From an uncultured Oscillibacter sp. (lineage in GTDB: Bacteria; Bacillota; Clostridia; Oscillospirales; Oscillospiraceae), in NCBI GenBank assembly GCA_910577405.1, contig CAJTMG010000011.1, positions 1 to 64,000 of the forward strand: 64,000 bases of DNA, given 5' to 3'. Under the pieces are notes generated by a model, which saw only the letters and a program-made list of their open reading frames with translations, had not been told where the DNA came from and made no database searches. This document shows, in pieces, positions 23,701-32,174 of the stretch; position 1 is the first letter of the stretch, and each line of letters begins with the position of its first letter. The translations under genes were made by a program, and so were the position numbers.

Positions 23701-26406
23701 ATGAGCATTGGTACCTTTGGTTCTTTTACCCAGGCGCGGCTGGCCATATACGCGGCGCAGTCCGGCCTGAGCATCACCGGCAATAATATATCCAATGTCA
23801 ATACGAAAGGCTATACCCGGCAGCGTCTGGACCAGGGCAGTCTGCATATCGGCGGCACGGACCGTTACGCGAACCCCTCGGATGTGCGGACAGGTCAGGG
23901 CGTGCTGTGTACGGGCGTCTCCCAGCTGCGGGACCCGTACCTGGACATCCGGTTCCGGAGCGTGAACGCCAGCGTAGGAGCAAATGATGTAATGCTGGGC
24001 GGCCTGGAGCAGATCGCGTCCATTCTGGATGAAGTGGGCAAGGGCGAGCAGACCGAGGGCGAAGATTTCGGTATTCTGCACGCCCAGATTATGGATCTGT
24101 TCAAGGCGTTGGGCGACGTAACGGACCAGACGGGCCACGCGGAATATAACCGGCAGGTCCGTGCGGCCGCGGAAAAGCTGAGCCGCTATTTCAATCAGTA
24201 TGCCACAAAGCTCCAGCAGGTCCATGACAACGCGGTCACGGCATACGAGCAGGATATCAAGACGGTAAACGGCATTCTGAGCAGCATCCGGGAGTACAAC
24301 GAGGAAATCCGGAACTGCGACATTCACGGCGACAAGGCTTTGGAACTTCGGGATCAGCGGAACGTGCTTCTTGACGAGCTGTCCCAGTATATGAAGATCA
24401 ACGTCGTGTACAGCATGGAAGAGATTGCGCCTGGCGTGGAAGTGGAGAAATGCACGGTCAAGCTGGACAACGCGAACCCGGACCCGTCGGTGCTGACGGA
24501 CGAGGCCATTCTGGTGGACGGCATTTATGTCGGTCAGCTTGAGATCGACCAGGTCCCGGCCATGCGCGAACTGGACCCGCTGGATAAGACCACCTGGCCG
24601 TATCTGGACGCGAACGGAAACCCGACGATGTTCAAGGACGATGCGGCGGAAGCTTTGGTCCCCAATCCGAATTTCAACGCTGGAGCAGCCGACAGCGACA
24701 CAAACCCTCGGTATTTAATGGCTGACGGCACCGCGACAAATGACCCTGCACAGGCCGCGAAAGCCAAAACGTTAAATGACAAAGCTGATTTCACACAAGC
24801 CAACAGCACCGCAAACCCCTGGTATCTGGACGAGGCAGGAAATCCAACTGATGACCCCGCCAAGTCCGCCGCCACATATCAGGAAAACCCCGACTACGTG
24901 CCCTATCTGGACGGCAAGAACAACCCGACGAAGAATCTGGAAGACGCGAAGCTGGTCAACAACCCCAACTATTCGCTGACGCTTTCGGAACTCCGGGACC
25001 GCCAGGGGTATCTGCACTATATCACGGAGCGGCAGATTCCGGAGATCTTTAAAAAGGGCGATACGATCAACGGCGTTACCTATAATGATATCAAGGAGCT
25101 TGCAGGCAAAAAGCAGCCCATCACGGAAATTGACTCCCACACCGGCAACAAGATTCTCACCAACTATTACATCAGCGGCCGGGATGCTAACGGCGACCCC
25201 ATTTACACCAAGCAGGCGTTTGTTCAGATTCTGTCCACGCCGGTATCTTTCGACGACAACGACTTTTACGGCGCGCTCCAGTCCGACCGTGAGCTTCTGA
25301 CGGAGGAAGGCGAATTCACGGACCTGAGCATCATCAAGGGGACGAACGAGAATCCGCTGTACTGCGACGAGAAGGCGGCGTCAAAGCGTGGCATTCCGTA
25401 CTATCAGCGTTCTTTGGACCTGCTGGCGAATCAGATCGCGAAGGTGCTGAACGACGCGAACAAGGGCTACTATGTAGACAACAATGACAACTATGTGGGC
25501 CAGATTCTGAACGCGGACGGCACGCCGAAGCTGCACGAGGTCACAGGCAAGCCTATGGGCGGACCGGTGACGGTGGAATATGAAAAGAAGGACAACAGCA
25601 CGACTCCGCCTACCACTACTACAGAAAGCTACGCGCTCAAGCACGGCGATACAAAAGAGAGCCTGAACAAAGTAGACCCCAATATCTGGAAGACGATGCA
25701 GGAACAGTTTGACGCGGCCCAGGCAGCCGGACTGATTGACGCTGACGCGAAGCTGGAGACGGTAGAGGATTACCTGGAGGTTCCCCAGATGAAGCAGGTA
25801 ACAGACCCGGCTGACCCGACAAAAACGACCTGGGAAGCCGTAAAGACGCCGGACGGCCAGACAGTCAGCAACGGCATATTTACCGGCGGGAATCTGTTCA
25901 GCAACCACGGCGCCGGCGATGATGACACAAATATCACGGCAAGCAACATCAGCGTGTCCCATAGCTGGAGCGAGGGCGCGATCGACATGGTGCAGAGCTT
26001 TGAATGCCCCCCGGGAGAGACGAAGCCTGTGTCGGGCGCAAACGGAGGCTTCCTGCACTTCCAGAATCTGGTTGACAAGAAGTTTGACTTTATTCCCAGC
26101 GATTTGTTCGAGACCCGTGACGGCAGCGGGGACGTGATGTTCAACGGTACGTTTGCGGAGATGTTTGAGAATATCCAGTCTGTGCTGGGCAATGACATCA
26201 AAGTGACAAAAAGCGGCCTGAACGCAGCCTACCAGAGCGCAACGGAGGTAGATACCAACCGTGACAGCGTGTCGGCGGTAGACTTCAACGACGAGGCAAT
26301 GAATCTGATGATGTACGCGAAATCTTATAACGCGGCGTGCCGGCTGATGACGACAATCGACTCCGTGCTTGAAAAACTGGTCAACGGCACGGGCGTAACG
26401 ACCTGA
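23701..26406 (+). CDS. flgK: Flagellar hook-associated protein 1 FlgK, with large insertion
   Basis: A 901-residue structural protein joining hook and filament. The N-terminus (SGLSITGNNISNVNTKGYTR) and C-terminus (VSAVDFNDEAMNLMMYAKSY) are the conserved coiled-coil termini of flagellar axial proteins. Typical FlgK has 450-650 residues. The extra length lies mainly in residues about 285-430, where a repeat with YLDxxGNPT occurs several times, and in 430-800. AAGGAG precedes ATG 23701. It is exported through the flagellar type III apparatus, with FlgN as likely chaperone. Confidence 0.93.
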   Translation: MSIGTFGSFTQARLAIYAAQSGLSITGNNISNVNTKGYTRQRLDQGSLHIGGTDRYANPSDVRTGQGVLCTGVSQLRDPYLDIRFRSVNASVGANDVMLGGLEQIASILDEVGKGEQTEGEDFGILHAQIMDLFKALGDVTDQTGHAEYNRQVRAAAEKLSRYFNQYATKLQQVHDNAVTAYEQDIKTVNGILSSIREYNEEIRNCDIHGDKALELRDQRNVLLDELSQYMKINVVYSMEEIAPGVEVEKCTVKLDNANPDPSVLTDEAILVDGIYVGQLEIDQVPAMRELDPLDKTTWPYLDANGNPTMFKDDAAEALVPNPNFNAGAADSDTNPRYLMADGTATNDPAQAAKAKTLNDKADFTQANSTANPWYLDEAGNPTDDPAKSAATYQENPDYVPYLDGKNNPTKNLEDAKLVNNPNYSLTLSELRDRQGYLHYITERQIPEIFKKGDTINGVTYNDIKELAGKKQPITEIDSHTGNKILTNYYISGRDANGDPIYTKQAFVQILSTPVSFDDNDFYGALQSDRELLTEEGEFTDLSIIKGTNENPLYCDEKAASKRGIPYYQRSLDLLANQIAKVLNDANKGYYVDNNDNYVGQILNADGTPKLHEVTGKPMGGPVTVEYEKKDNSTTPPTTTTESYALKHGDTKESLNKVDPNIWKTMQEQFDAAQAAGLIDADAKLETVEDYLEVPQMKQVTDPADPTKTTWEAVKTPDGQTVSNGIFTGGNLFSNHGAGDDDTNITASNISVSHSWSEGAIDMVQSFECPPGETKPVSGANGGFLHFQNLVDKKFDFIPSDLFETRDGSGDVMFNGTFAEMFENIQSVLGNDIKVTKSGLNAAYQSATEVDTNRDSVSAVDFNDEAMNLMMYAKSYNAACRLMTTIDSVLEKLVNGTGVTT
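24586..24976 (+). repeat. YLDxxGNPT repeat region within flgK
   Basis: Four degenerate copies of a 28-40-residue unit, each opening with Pro-x-Tyr-Leu/Met and D-x-x-G-N-P-T (for example YLDANGNPT, YLDEAGNPTDD, YLDGKNNPT) and followed by Asp/Ala-rich sequence and NPxY or NPNF. The same motif appears in FlgL. Confidence 0.75.
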
Positions 26407-26424
26407 TAAAGGGGGAGGAACGAT

Positions 26425-27897
26425 ATGATACCACGCACAACGACGGTAGGCTCTCTGAAAACCTACCGGTATAACATGAACCGGTCCAGCTACACGATGA
26501 ACACGGCCATGAACAAGGTAATTACGCAGCGGAACTTCAATTCGTTTGCGGAAGACCCTGCCATCGCGTCCCGCTGCTTCCAGCTCCGGCGTTCGTATCT
26601 GCGGGCAAATACGCAGCTGAATCTGACGAACTCGGTATACAGCAAGTATCAGCAGGCGTGGTCGTCTCTGGACAGCGTCTCGTCGGACATTGCGCGGCTT
26701 CAGGACGACACGGCGTTCGGGAGCATTCTGCGGGCGGAGAACGGCCCCACGGCATCGGGACGGAACGCGCTGGGACAGTCGATGATAGCGAAAGCGGACA
26801 GTATTATTCAGACGATGAACGGCCGGTTTGGAGAGAACTTCGTCTTTGCGGGCGCCGATACGCTGAATGTGCCGTTCACCTGGCATCCCAAGCAGAATCC
26901 GGACTATATCGACCCTGCGGAGCTGGACCCGACGAATCCAGACCACGCGAATGCTTTCCAGTATTACGCCTTTGCGGACCCTGCGAATCCGGACCCGGAC
27001 AATCTTGTGCCCACCAATGATATTACGGACCTTTCCAAGGTCATTCAGGACCCCGTTCTGAACCCGGCCCGTGGCGAGGATTATGACACAACCTTGAAGC
27101 CGGGCGATGAGGGTTATGAGGCGCAGTACCTGGACGCGGACGGCAATCCGACAGACGACATTCAGCAGGCGAAATGGGAGCCCCGCAAGAATCCGGACTA
27201 CAATGAGAACACGGGCTTCAAGTATCTGAAGAACGACGGCACAGGCACCAACGAAAAGACGGAAGCAGCACGGGCATTGTACTATCGCGGGGAGCCTGTG
27301 GATGAGAACGACAATGAGAAGATGGAGTACTACCTGAAGGAAGAGAAGCGCTATATGGATCTGGGCCTGGGCCATCAGGAGAAGGACGGCAAGGTAGTAC
27401 CGTCCAGCGTGTTTGACTCCGCGCTTCAGGGGATATTCTATCTGGGCGACACGGGAACCACAACCCGGACGGCGAAGATGTACGATGAGAACGGCAACGT
27501 TACGTCTACCAAGGAAGTGGAAGTGCCGAATAACATCGTGTCCATCATTAACCGGATGGGTCAGATTCTTCTGCGGTGCGACCCTGACAACGGCGCGTAT
27601 GCCAGCAAGGACGACGAATATGAGGCCCGGGCGTTGGCGCAGCAGTTTGAGGATGTCATGAGCACTTGCAGTCAGCGGTACGTGGAGCTGGACGCCCAGA
27701 GTGGGTTCCTGAGGGACAACGCGGAGCTATTGACGCAGAATATGGATACACTCCAGGAACAGTTCCTGGGTATGGAGGACGTGGACCCCGCGGCGGCGAT
27801 TTCGGACCTTATGTATGCGCGGTACTGCTATGACACGGCCCTGAAAGTAGGCAACAGCATTCTTTCCCAGAGTTTAATGGACTATATGAGTCTGTAA
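26425..27897 (+). CDS. flgL: Flagellar hook-associated protein 3 FlgL, with large insertion
   Basis: A 490-residue hook-filament junction protein. N-terminal MIPRTTTVGSLKTYRYNMNR and the C-terminal helix region (AQQFEDVMSTCSQRYVELDA, ISDLMYARYCYDTALKV) match FlgL. Normal FlgL has about 300 residues; here residues 150-310 are an Asp/Pro/Asn-rich insertion after ENFVFAGADT that contains YLDADGNPTDD and YLKNDGTGTNE. The gene starts 18 bases after flgK with GGGGGAGG upstream. Confidence 0.92.
   Translation: MIPRTTTVGSLKTYRYNMNRSSYTMNTAMNKVITQRNFNSFAEDPAIASRCFQLRRSYLRANTQLNLTNSVYSKYQQAWSSLDSVSSDIARLQDDTAFGSILRAENGPTASGRNALGQSMIAKADSIIQTMNGRFGENFVFAGADTLNVPFTWHPKQNPDYIDPAELDPTNPDHANAFQYYAFADPANPDPDNLVPTNDITDLSKVIQDPVLNPARGEDYDTTLKPGDEGYEAQYLDADGNPTDDIQQAKWEPRKNPDYNENTGFKYLKNDGTGTNEKTEAARALYYRGEPVDENDNEKMEYYLKEEKRYMDLGLGHQEKDGKVVPSSVFDSALQGIFYLGDTGTTTRTAKMYDENGNVTSTKEVEVPNNIVSIINRMGQILLRCDPDNGAYASKDDEYEARALAQQFEDVMSTCSQRYVELDAQSGFLRDNAELLTQNMDTLQEQFLGMEDVDPAAAISDLMYARYCYDTALKVGNSILSQSLMDYMSL
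26880..27370 (+). repeat. YLDxxGNPT repeat region within flgL
   Basis: Contains at least two copies of the unit found in flgK (YLDADGNPTDD and YLKNDGTGTNE), each followed by an Ala/Lys-rich stretch. One copy is followed by NPDY. Confidence 0.7.
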
Positions 27898-27953
27898 AAT
27901 AGAAACTGACAAGAGAGAGAAGGAAATCTGCCGAAAGGAGAGAGCTATGATCT

Positions 27954-28562
27954 ATGGAACAGTTGATCGAGATCACGCGCGTGCCCATTGAGATTGAAAT
28001 GCGTACTTCCCGTGCCCATCTGGAATATGCAAAGGGTTCCGCGGAACTGGAAATCACGCGGGACAAGGGGGGTATGAGCATCAAGAGCCGTCCAATTCAG
28101 TTGAATATGGATACATTTGAGATGCGCAGTTCGATAACGCCAACGCCCACGCAGAGCATCCAGCAGACCGCGCAGAAGGGCCAGCAGGCGGCGTACACGG
28201 CAACGGCCAGCTACGCGCAGGAAGGGGAGCTTTATTTGAAGGCGCAGATCGGAGAAGATGTGCAGGCGCAGCTTGTGCAGACGGCAATCAGTCCCCAGAT
28301 GTTCAGCCAGCCGGCAATGGATTTCATCCCGAAGGAGGGACCGGAAATCAGCTGGGACCCTGCCGAGATGAATATCCGGTTTGAGATGGATAAGCTGAAT
28401 TTTGACTGGCGTGTGAATCAGACGAAGTTTGAGTTCATACCCGGGGATATAGAGATCTCGGTGAAGCAAAAACCGGAAGTCATCATCAAGTATATCGGAG
28501 GCCCGCTGTATGTACCGCCCTCTGCGGACCCGAACTATGAGCCTGTGGACGTGCAGGCCTGA
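27954..28562 (+). CDS. YviE/DUF6470-like flagellar-operon protein
   Basis: A 202-residue soluble protein of unknown function, matching in position and character the B. subtilis gene yviE between flgL and fliW (DUF6470-type). Visible features are an N-terminal beta-rich part (ITRVPIEIEMRTSRAHLEYA, GGMSIKSRPIQLNMDTFEMR), a Gln/Ala-rich middle and a C-terminal segment with WDPAEMNIRFEMDKLNFDW. The start is ATG 27954; an ATG at 27947 is in another frame. No signal peptide. Confidence 0.8.
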   Translation: MEQLIEITRVPIEIEMRTSRAHLEYAKGSAELEITRDKGGMSIKSRPIQLNMDTFEMRSSITPTPTQSIQQTAQKGQQAAYTATASYAQEGELYLKAQIGEDVQAQLVQTAISPQMFSQPAMDFIPKEGPEISWDPAEMNIRFEMDKLNFDWRVNQTKFEFIPGDIEISVKQKPEVIIKYIGGPLYVPPSADPNYEPVDVQA

Positions 28563-28576
28563 CAGGAGGCGCCGAA

Positions 28577-29026
28577 TTGAAGCTCCAAACAAAGTATTTT
28601 GGCGAGATCGAGTACGAAGCGGAGGAAGAGGTAAGGTTTCCGTCGGGGATATTCGGGTTTGAGGACGAGCGGCGTTTCCTGCTGCTTCCGTTTGAAGGGA
28701 GCCACGGGACAATGCTGTGCCTGCAAAGTATGAAGACGCCGGCGCTGGCCTTTGTGGTGCTGGACCCCTTTTCGCTGATGCCGGAGTACGCGCCGGAGCT
28801 GCGGGAGGCGGAGCTGAAACAGTTTGGCGTGCAGGACGCGGGTGAACTGGGGTTCTATGTGCTGTGCGCGGTAAAGAATCCGCCGTCTGAAAGCACGGTG
28901 AATCTGCGGTGTCCTGTGGTGGTGCATCCGAAGACCCGGGAAGCCCGGCAGATTATTATGGAATGCTATGAAATGCGACATCCTCTGGCGGAGTTTGGCC
29001 GCGGGGAGGAGGCCGTGTCTTGCTGA
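28577..29026 (+). CDS. fliW: Flagellar assembly factor FliW
   Basis: A 149-residue cytoplasmic beta-barrel protein that binds flagellin and, when free, sequesters CsrA. Segments FPSGIFGFEDERRFLLLPF and CPVVVHPKTREARQI are typical of FliW. The start is TTG 28577, supported by CAGGAGG 7 bases upstream and by family homology from the first residue. The stop overlaps the csrA start. In B. subtilis FliW-CsrA-flagellin forms a feedback loop; the flagellin gene is not in this window. Confidence 0.93.
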   Translation: MKLQTKYFGEIEYEAEEEVRFPSGIFGFEDERRFLLLPFEGSHGTMLCLQSMKTPALAFVVLDPFSLMPEYAPELREAELKQFGVQDAGELGFYVLCAVKNPPSESTVNLRCPVVVHPKTREARQIIMECYEMRHPLAEFGRGEEAVSC

Positions 29027-29274
29027 TTTTGCAGCGGAGACCTGGCGAGTCGTTGAAGATTGGTCAGGATATAGAGGTATCTGTGGTGTCGGTGGAAGGC
29101 GGCCGGGTACGGCTTGCAATCTCGGCGCCCCAGGATGTTCCTATTCTGCGGAGCGAGCTGCTGTATGCAACGGCGGCGAATCGTGATTCCGCAGTGGAGG
29201 AAGCGGCCCCGGCAGCACTGCTGGGACTGCTGGGCGGCATAGCGGAACACAAGAAGCCGCCGGAGAACAAGTGA
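29020..29274 (+). CDS. csrA: Carbon storage regulator CsrA
   Basis: An 84-residue RNA-binding protein that blocks translation at GGA-containing leaders, classically that of flagellin. The core MLILQRRPGESLKIGQDIEV and RVRLAISAP is intact. A 25-residue C-terminal tail rich in Ala/Pro/Lys extends beyond the common 60-70 residue length. The start TTG 29020 has GAGGAGG 7 bases upstream and overlaps the end of fliW. Confidence 0.94.
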   Translation: MLILQRRPGESLKIGQDIEVSVVSVEGGRVRLAISAPQDVPILRSELLYATAANRDSAVEEAAPAALLGLLGGIAEHKKPPENK

Positions 29275-29290
29275 AAGGAGGACTCTGGAT

Positions 29291-29467
29291 ATGATGGAGT
29301 CGATCGTGAGCATGGCTATGAGCATGAACGCGGCACAGTTTCAGGTACAGTATTCCACGGCCGTGCAAAAGAAGGTCATGGAGACAGCGGAGCTTGCGGC
29401 GCAGGAGATGCTTCAGATGCTGCCGTCGGACCCTGGAATGGGGCAGTTTATTGACACCTACGCCTGA
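29291..29467 (+). CDS. YjfB family small protein
   Basis: A 58-residue protein. It begins MMESIVSMAMSMNAAQFQVQ, continues with a helical stretch VQKKVMETAELAAQEMLQML, and ends PGMGQFIDTYA. This fits the YjfB family of small proteins often found near flagellar genes in Firmicutes; its function is not known. AAAGGAGG lies upstream of ATG 29291. It is the last gene of the flgM operon, 16 bases after csrA, and is followed by a strong terminator. Confidence 0.8.
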   Translation: MMESIVSMAMSMNAAQFQVQYSTAVQKKVMETAELAAQEMLQMLPSDPGMGQFIDTYA

Positions 29468-29478
29468 GAAAAAAGGAA

Positions 29479-29513
29479 AAGTCCCTGAGACGCGGTCTTA
29501 GGGGCTTTTTTTA
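29479..29513 (+). terminator. Terminator of the flgM-yjfB operon
   Basis: GTCCCT-GAGAC and GTCTTAGGGGC form a hairpin with a 3-base loop, followed by TTTTTTT (29506-29512). Confidence 0.85.
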
Positions 29514-29577
29514 TGTTGATCTTTGGGTGAGAGCGCAGATTTTTGTGTAAGCCGGTGATTTTGGGCGCAGAAAATGG

Positions 29578-29620
29578 ACCCTTTTGGAGGCGGATGTTCT
29601 GTAAGCGCCTCCAAAAGGGT
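29578..29620. repeat. Perfect 15-base inverted repeat
   Basis: ACCCTTTTGGAGGCG (29578-29592) and CGCCTCCAAAAGGGT (29606-29620) are exact complements around 13 bases. Read on the minus strand, a CCATTTTC run follows, so it may terminate lexA transcription. Confidence 0.75.
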
Positions 29621-29668
29621 ACAGCAAAGCAAGCCCCCAAACAGCGGGCATTTGCTCAGTCCGGCATA

Positions 29669-29704
29669 CCGCAGGGACCGAAGAAAGCCGGACGGTCCCT
29701 GCGG
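29669..29704. repeat. Perfect 12-base inverted repeat after lexA
   Basis: CCGCAGGGACCG (29669-29680) and CGGTCCCTGCGG (29693-29704) are exact complements around 12 bases, 11 bases beyond the lexA stop. No T run follows on either strand. Confidence 0.7.
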
Positions 29705-29714
29705 GCGCGGGGCA

Positions 29715-30308
29715 TCAGGTATAGTGACGGACCACGGCGGTGACTTTTCCGATGATCGCGGCTTCCCGGCCATCGATGGGGGCAAACGCGTCGTTTTCAG
29801 GGAGAAGCCAGACCTGTCCATTCTGAATGGAGAGCCGTTTGACGGTAGCTTCATTTTCGAAGAGAGCCACAACGATTTCGCCCTGATTCGCGCCGGCCTG
29901 CTGGTGGACGATGACGATGTCACCAGGGAGGATACCAGCGCCCAGCATGGACTCGCCCCGGACTCTGAGCGCGAAGAACTCGCCCTTTCGCTCGCCGACA
30001 TCGTAAGGGATATATTCTTCGATGCACTCCTCGGCGAGAATCGGGACACCCGCGGCGACGTTGCCCACGACAGGAACGCGGTTGACGGAAGGGGGCGGTT
30101 CCGTCAGGGTGATTGCTCTGCCCTTCCCCGCGCCCTTGGAGATCACGCCAGCGGCTTCCAGGTGCTTGAGGTGGAAATGGACAGTGGAAGGGGATTTAAG
30201 ACCTACGGCCTCACAGATTTCGCGCACAGAGGGCGGATATCCCTGGGTCTGAATGGAGGAAACAATGTAGTCGTAGATTTTCTGCTGCATACTAGTTAAT
30301 TTTGCCAT
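29715..30308 (-). CDS. lexA: SOS repressor LexA
   Basis: A 197-residue repressor of DNA-damage genes. The winged helix domain has YPPSVREICEAVGLKSPSTV. The self-cleavage site is Ala86-Gly87 in NVAAGVP, and the catalytic dyad is Ser120 (RGESMLGAGI) and Lys157 (ATVKRL). I start at ATG 30306-30308 with GGAGGCG upstream; the longer frame to 30380 would run through the promoter. An SOS-box-like dyad overlaps its own promoter, consistent with autorepression. Confidence 0.95.
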   Translation of the reverse strand: MAKLTSMQQKIYDYIVSSIQTQGYPPSVREICEAVGLKSPSTVHFHLKHLEAAGVISKGAGKGRAITLTEPPPSVNRVPVVGNVAAGVPILAEECIEEYIPYDVGERKGEFFALRVRGESMLGAGILPGDIVIVHQQAGANQGEIVVALFENEATVKRLSIQNGQVWLLPENDAFAPIDGREAAIIGKVTAVVRHYT

Positions 30309-30370
30309 AGTAACGCCTCCAATCCGGCTCCCCAGCGATAAAACGTCAAGGGAACCTGGGTTATAGAAAT

Positions 30371-30409
30371 AGTATACCACACAATTTCAGAAATTGCAAC
30401 AATTGTTCC
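30371..30409 (-). promoter_or_regulatory. lexA promoter with overlapping SOS box
   Basis: On the minus strand TTGCAA (30394-30399), 17 bases, TATACT (30371-30376). The dyad CAAC-AATT-GTTC (30397-30408) differs by one base from the Gram-positive LexA site GAAC-N4-GTTC and overlaps the -35, ideal for repression. Confidence 0.7.
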
Positions 30410-30449
30410 GAATATTTTGAAAAATTTTTTTGAAAGGGGAAACAGGCAG

Positions 30450-30482
30450 GAAAAAAGCCCTCCGGGGAAGGAAGGCTTTTCG
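30450..30482 (-). terminator. Terminator downstream of secG
   Basis: On the minus strand AAAAGCCTTCC and GGAGGGCTTTTTT form a hairpin ending in a T run, 20-50 bases after the secG stop. Confidence 0.75.
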
Positions 30483-30501
30483 GTTATAGCGGCGGGAGAG
30501 A

Positions 30502-30741
30502 TCAGCCAAGGATTAAGAGCACGAGGGTCAGGACAAGGAAGATACCGCCGACCCATTTGGTAGCCCGGGCGAGCTTGGCGTCCATGGTCTTGGCCTTACC
30601 CTTGGAGAGGTAGGAATCCGCGACACCGCCGATAGCGCCGGAGAGTCCCGCGCTCTTTCCGGACTGAAACAGGACCATCGCGATAATGCCGAGTCCGCAA
30701 AGGAGCTGTAAAATGGTAATCAGGAGCTTAACAGTGGACAT
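30502..30741 (-). CDS. secG: Preprotein translocase subunit SecG
   Basis: A 79-residue membrane protein of the Sec channel that aids SecA-driven export. It has two transmembrane segments (residues 5-25 and 58-78) with the conserved loop LFQSGKSAGLSGAIGG between them. GGAGG lies upstream of the ATG. It is monocistronic with its own promoter and terminator, placed between lexA and the protease gene. Confidence 0.93.
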   Translation of the reverse strand: MSTVKLLITILQLLCGLGIIAMVLFQSGKSAGLSGAIGGVADSYLSKGKAKTMDAKLARATKWVGGIFLVLTLVLLILG

Positions 30742-30778
30742 AACAGAAGACCTCCAAAAAAATCACTTGTAATATAGT

Positions 30779-30807
30779 ATGATAGCACAGATTTAACGGC
30801 ATTTCAA
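30779..30807 (-). promoter_or_regulatory. secG promoter
   Basis: On the minus strand TTGAAA (30802-30807), 17 bases, TATCAT (30779-30784), about 40 bases before the secG start. Confidence 0.65.
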
Positions 30808-30850
30808 GGGGCATTGGGGGAAAAAAGCGGAATATTTTCTAAGGAGCGGG

Positions 30851-32116
30851 TCAAGGGATATCCTCGGCGAGCGCGCGGCTGTTGATTTTATCCCGGACAG
30901 CCTGATCGACTTCGGCAAAGGAGAAGCCATCCGCGCCCCAGTCGGCCTCAAGGACCGGGTCGACAGGCACGGCGAGGTACATATTATTGCCGTAAGTAAA
31001 GGCGCCTGAAGTCACGCCGACAACATGGCCGTAGATATTAAGGAGCGCGCCGCCGGAGCTTCCCTGAGAGATATCGGCGGTATTCATGATACAGGGCAGG
31101 GAATAGCGGTCGACGACCCGGCCCACGGCGCTGACGATACCATTAGAGACGGCCAGGCCCAGACCGAGTGGATTTCCGAGGGTATAAACAGGGTCGCCGG
31201 GCCGGAGGTCTTTGGAACCGGCCAGCTCCAGGGTGGCAAACGCGGGAGTTTTCACGCCATCCTTGGAGGTCTGGGAGATTTTAATCAGCGCGATATCGAT
31301 CTCGTCGTCATAATAAATAACCTTTTCGGCCTCATAGACCTCCCCGGTGACGAGGGTCGCGGTGACGTGAAGGGCTTCGTCGATAGTATGGTAATTGGTA
31401 ACGGCGAGACCGTCCGGGGTGATAAAGAAGCCGCTGCCCTCCCCGCTGAACTCATCCTTTTTGTATTCTTTATCCGTGTCATAGGATTTCAGGCCAAAGA
31501 CAGCGGGCATCAGCCGGTCAGCAGCCTGGCGGACGGTAAGTTCTTTATTGAAAAAGCCCAGCTCCTCCGCGGTCTGTCTGGAGCAGGTTCCCTGATCGAC
31601 AAGCCGCTGAATCAGGGGTTTGCCCACGGCGTCATGGAAGGGCAGCGCGTCCCGGACGGCCTGATAAAGGTCCCCTAAGGTCATAGGCCCGCTGTAATCT
31701 CTTGCGGCAAGGCCGATATGCCGTGCATAAACAGCGGCGTCTCCGGAGAAAACAGCTTTGCCGGAGGAATCGGAATAGCCCAGCATCAGGAGGAGGGAGC
31801 GGAAGAACTCATCAGCGGGGATGGCCTCCGACTGTTTCCCGGTAACGGCAACCCAGCCCTTGTCCACGAGGGTATCAATGGTATTGCGGGTATCGTCCCT
31901 GACGCCGGAGAGGGCCAGCAGGAGTTTATTGGCCACGGCTCTCTCGGCAGGTTTTTTATCCAGACCGTCGGGGACCTGATCGCCGCCGTCCACGAGGTTC
32001 AGGGAAATCAGGGTATTCGCGGCCTGAATGGATTCACCCTCCTGAGCGGCTGCGGAGGGCATGACGGAAACCAGTAAAATCAGCGCGCAGAGCAGGGAAA
32101 GGAATCTGTTTTTCAT
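30851..32116 (-). CDS. Secreted trypsin-like serine protease (HtrA/S1C-like)
   Basis: A 421-residue exported protease. The signal peptide ends near PSAAAQEG. The N-terminal 190 residues contain weakly repeated helical motifs resembling degenerate SLH units (LVDKGWV...FRSLLLMLGY, LTVRQAADRLMPAVFG). The protease domain follows with His in VTNYHTID, Asp in DEIDIALIKI and Ser in DISQGSSGGALL, the complete triad. No PDZ domain follows, unlike classical HtrA. ATG 32114-32116 has GGAGGCG upstream; the longer frame adds residues before the signal peptide. It probably handles envelope protein quality control (inference). Confidence 0.87.
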   Translation of the reverse strand: MKNRFLSLLCALILLVSVMPSAAAQEGESIQAANTLISLNLVDGGDQVPDGLDKKPAERAVANKLLLALSGVRDDTRNTIDTLVDKGWVAVTGKQSEAIPADEFFRSLLLMLGYSDSSGKAVFSGDAAVYARHIGLAARDYSGPMTLGDLYQAVRDALPFHDAVGKPLIQRLVDQGTCSRQTAEELGFFNKELTVRQAADRLMPAVFGLKSYDTDKEYKKDEFSGEGSGFFITPDGLAVTNYHTIDEALHVTATLVTGEVYEAEKVIYYDDEIDIALIKISQTSKDGVKTPAFATLELAGSKDLRPGDPVYTLGNPLGLGLAVSNGIVSAVGRVVDRYSLPCIMNTADISQGSSGGALLNIYGHVVGVTSGAFTYGNNMYLAVPVDPVLEADWGADGFSFAEVDQAVRDKINSRALAEDIP

Positions 32117-32145
32117 AAAGCGCCTCCAAAAGAAAGTTCCAGGAG

Positions 32146-32174
32146 ATTTTAACATCAATCGCGAAAAAAAGCAA
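32146..32174 (-). promoter_or_regulatory. Promoter of the serine protease gene
   Basis: On the minus strand TTGCTT (32169-32174), 17 bases, TAAAAT (32146-32151). Confidence 0.55.

Noticed and set aside
25381..27375. 664-codon minus-strand frame
   Set aside because: Antisense to flgK and flgL, both of which match their families at the ends; the peptide is Arg/Val-rich with no motif.
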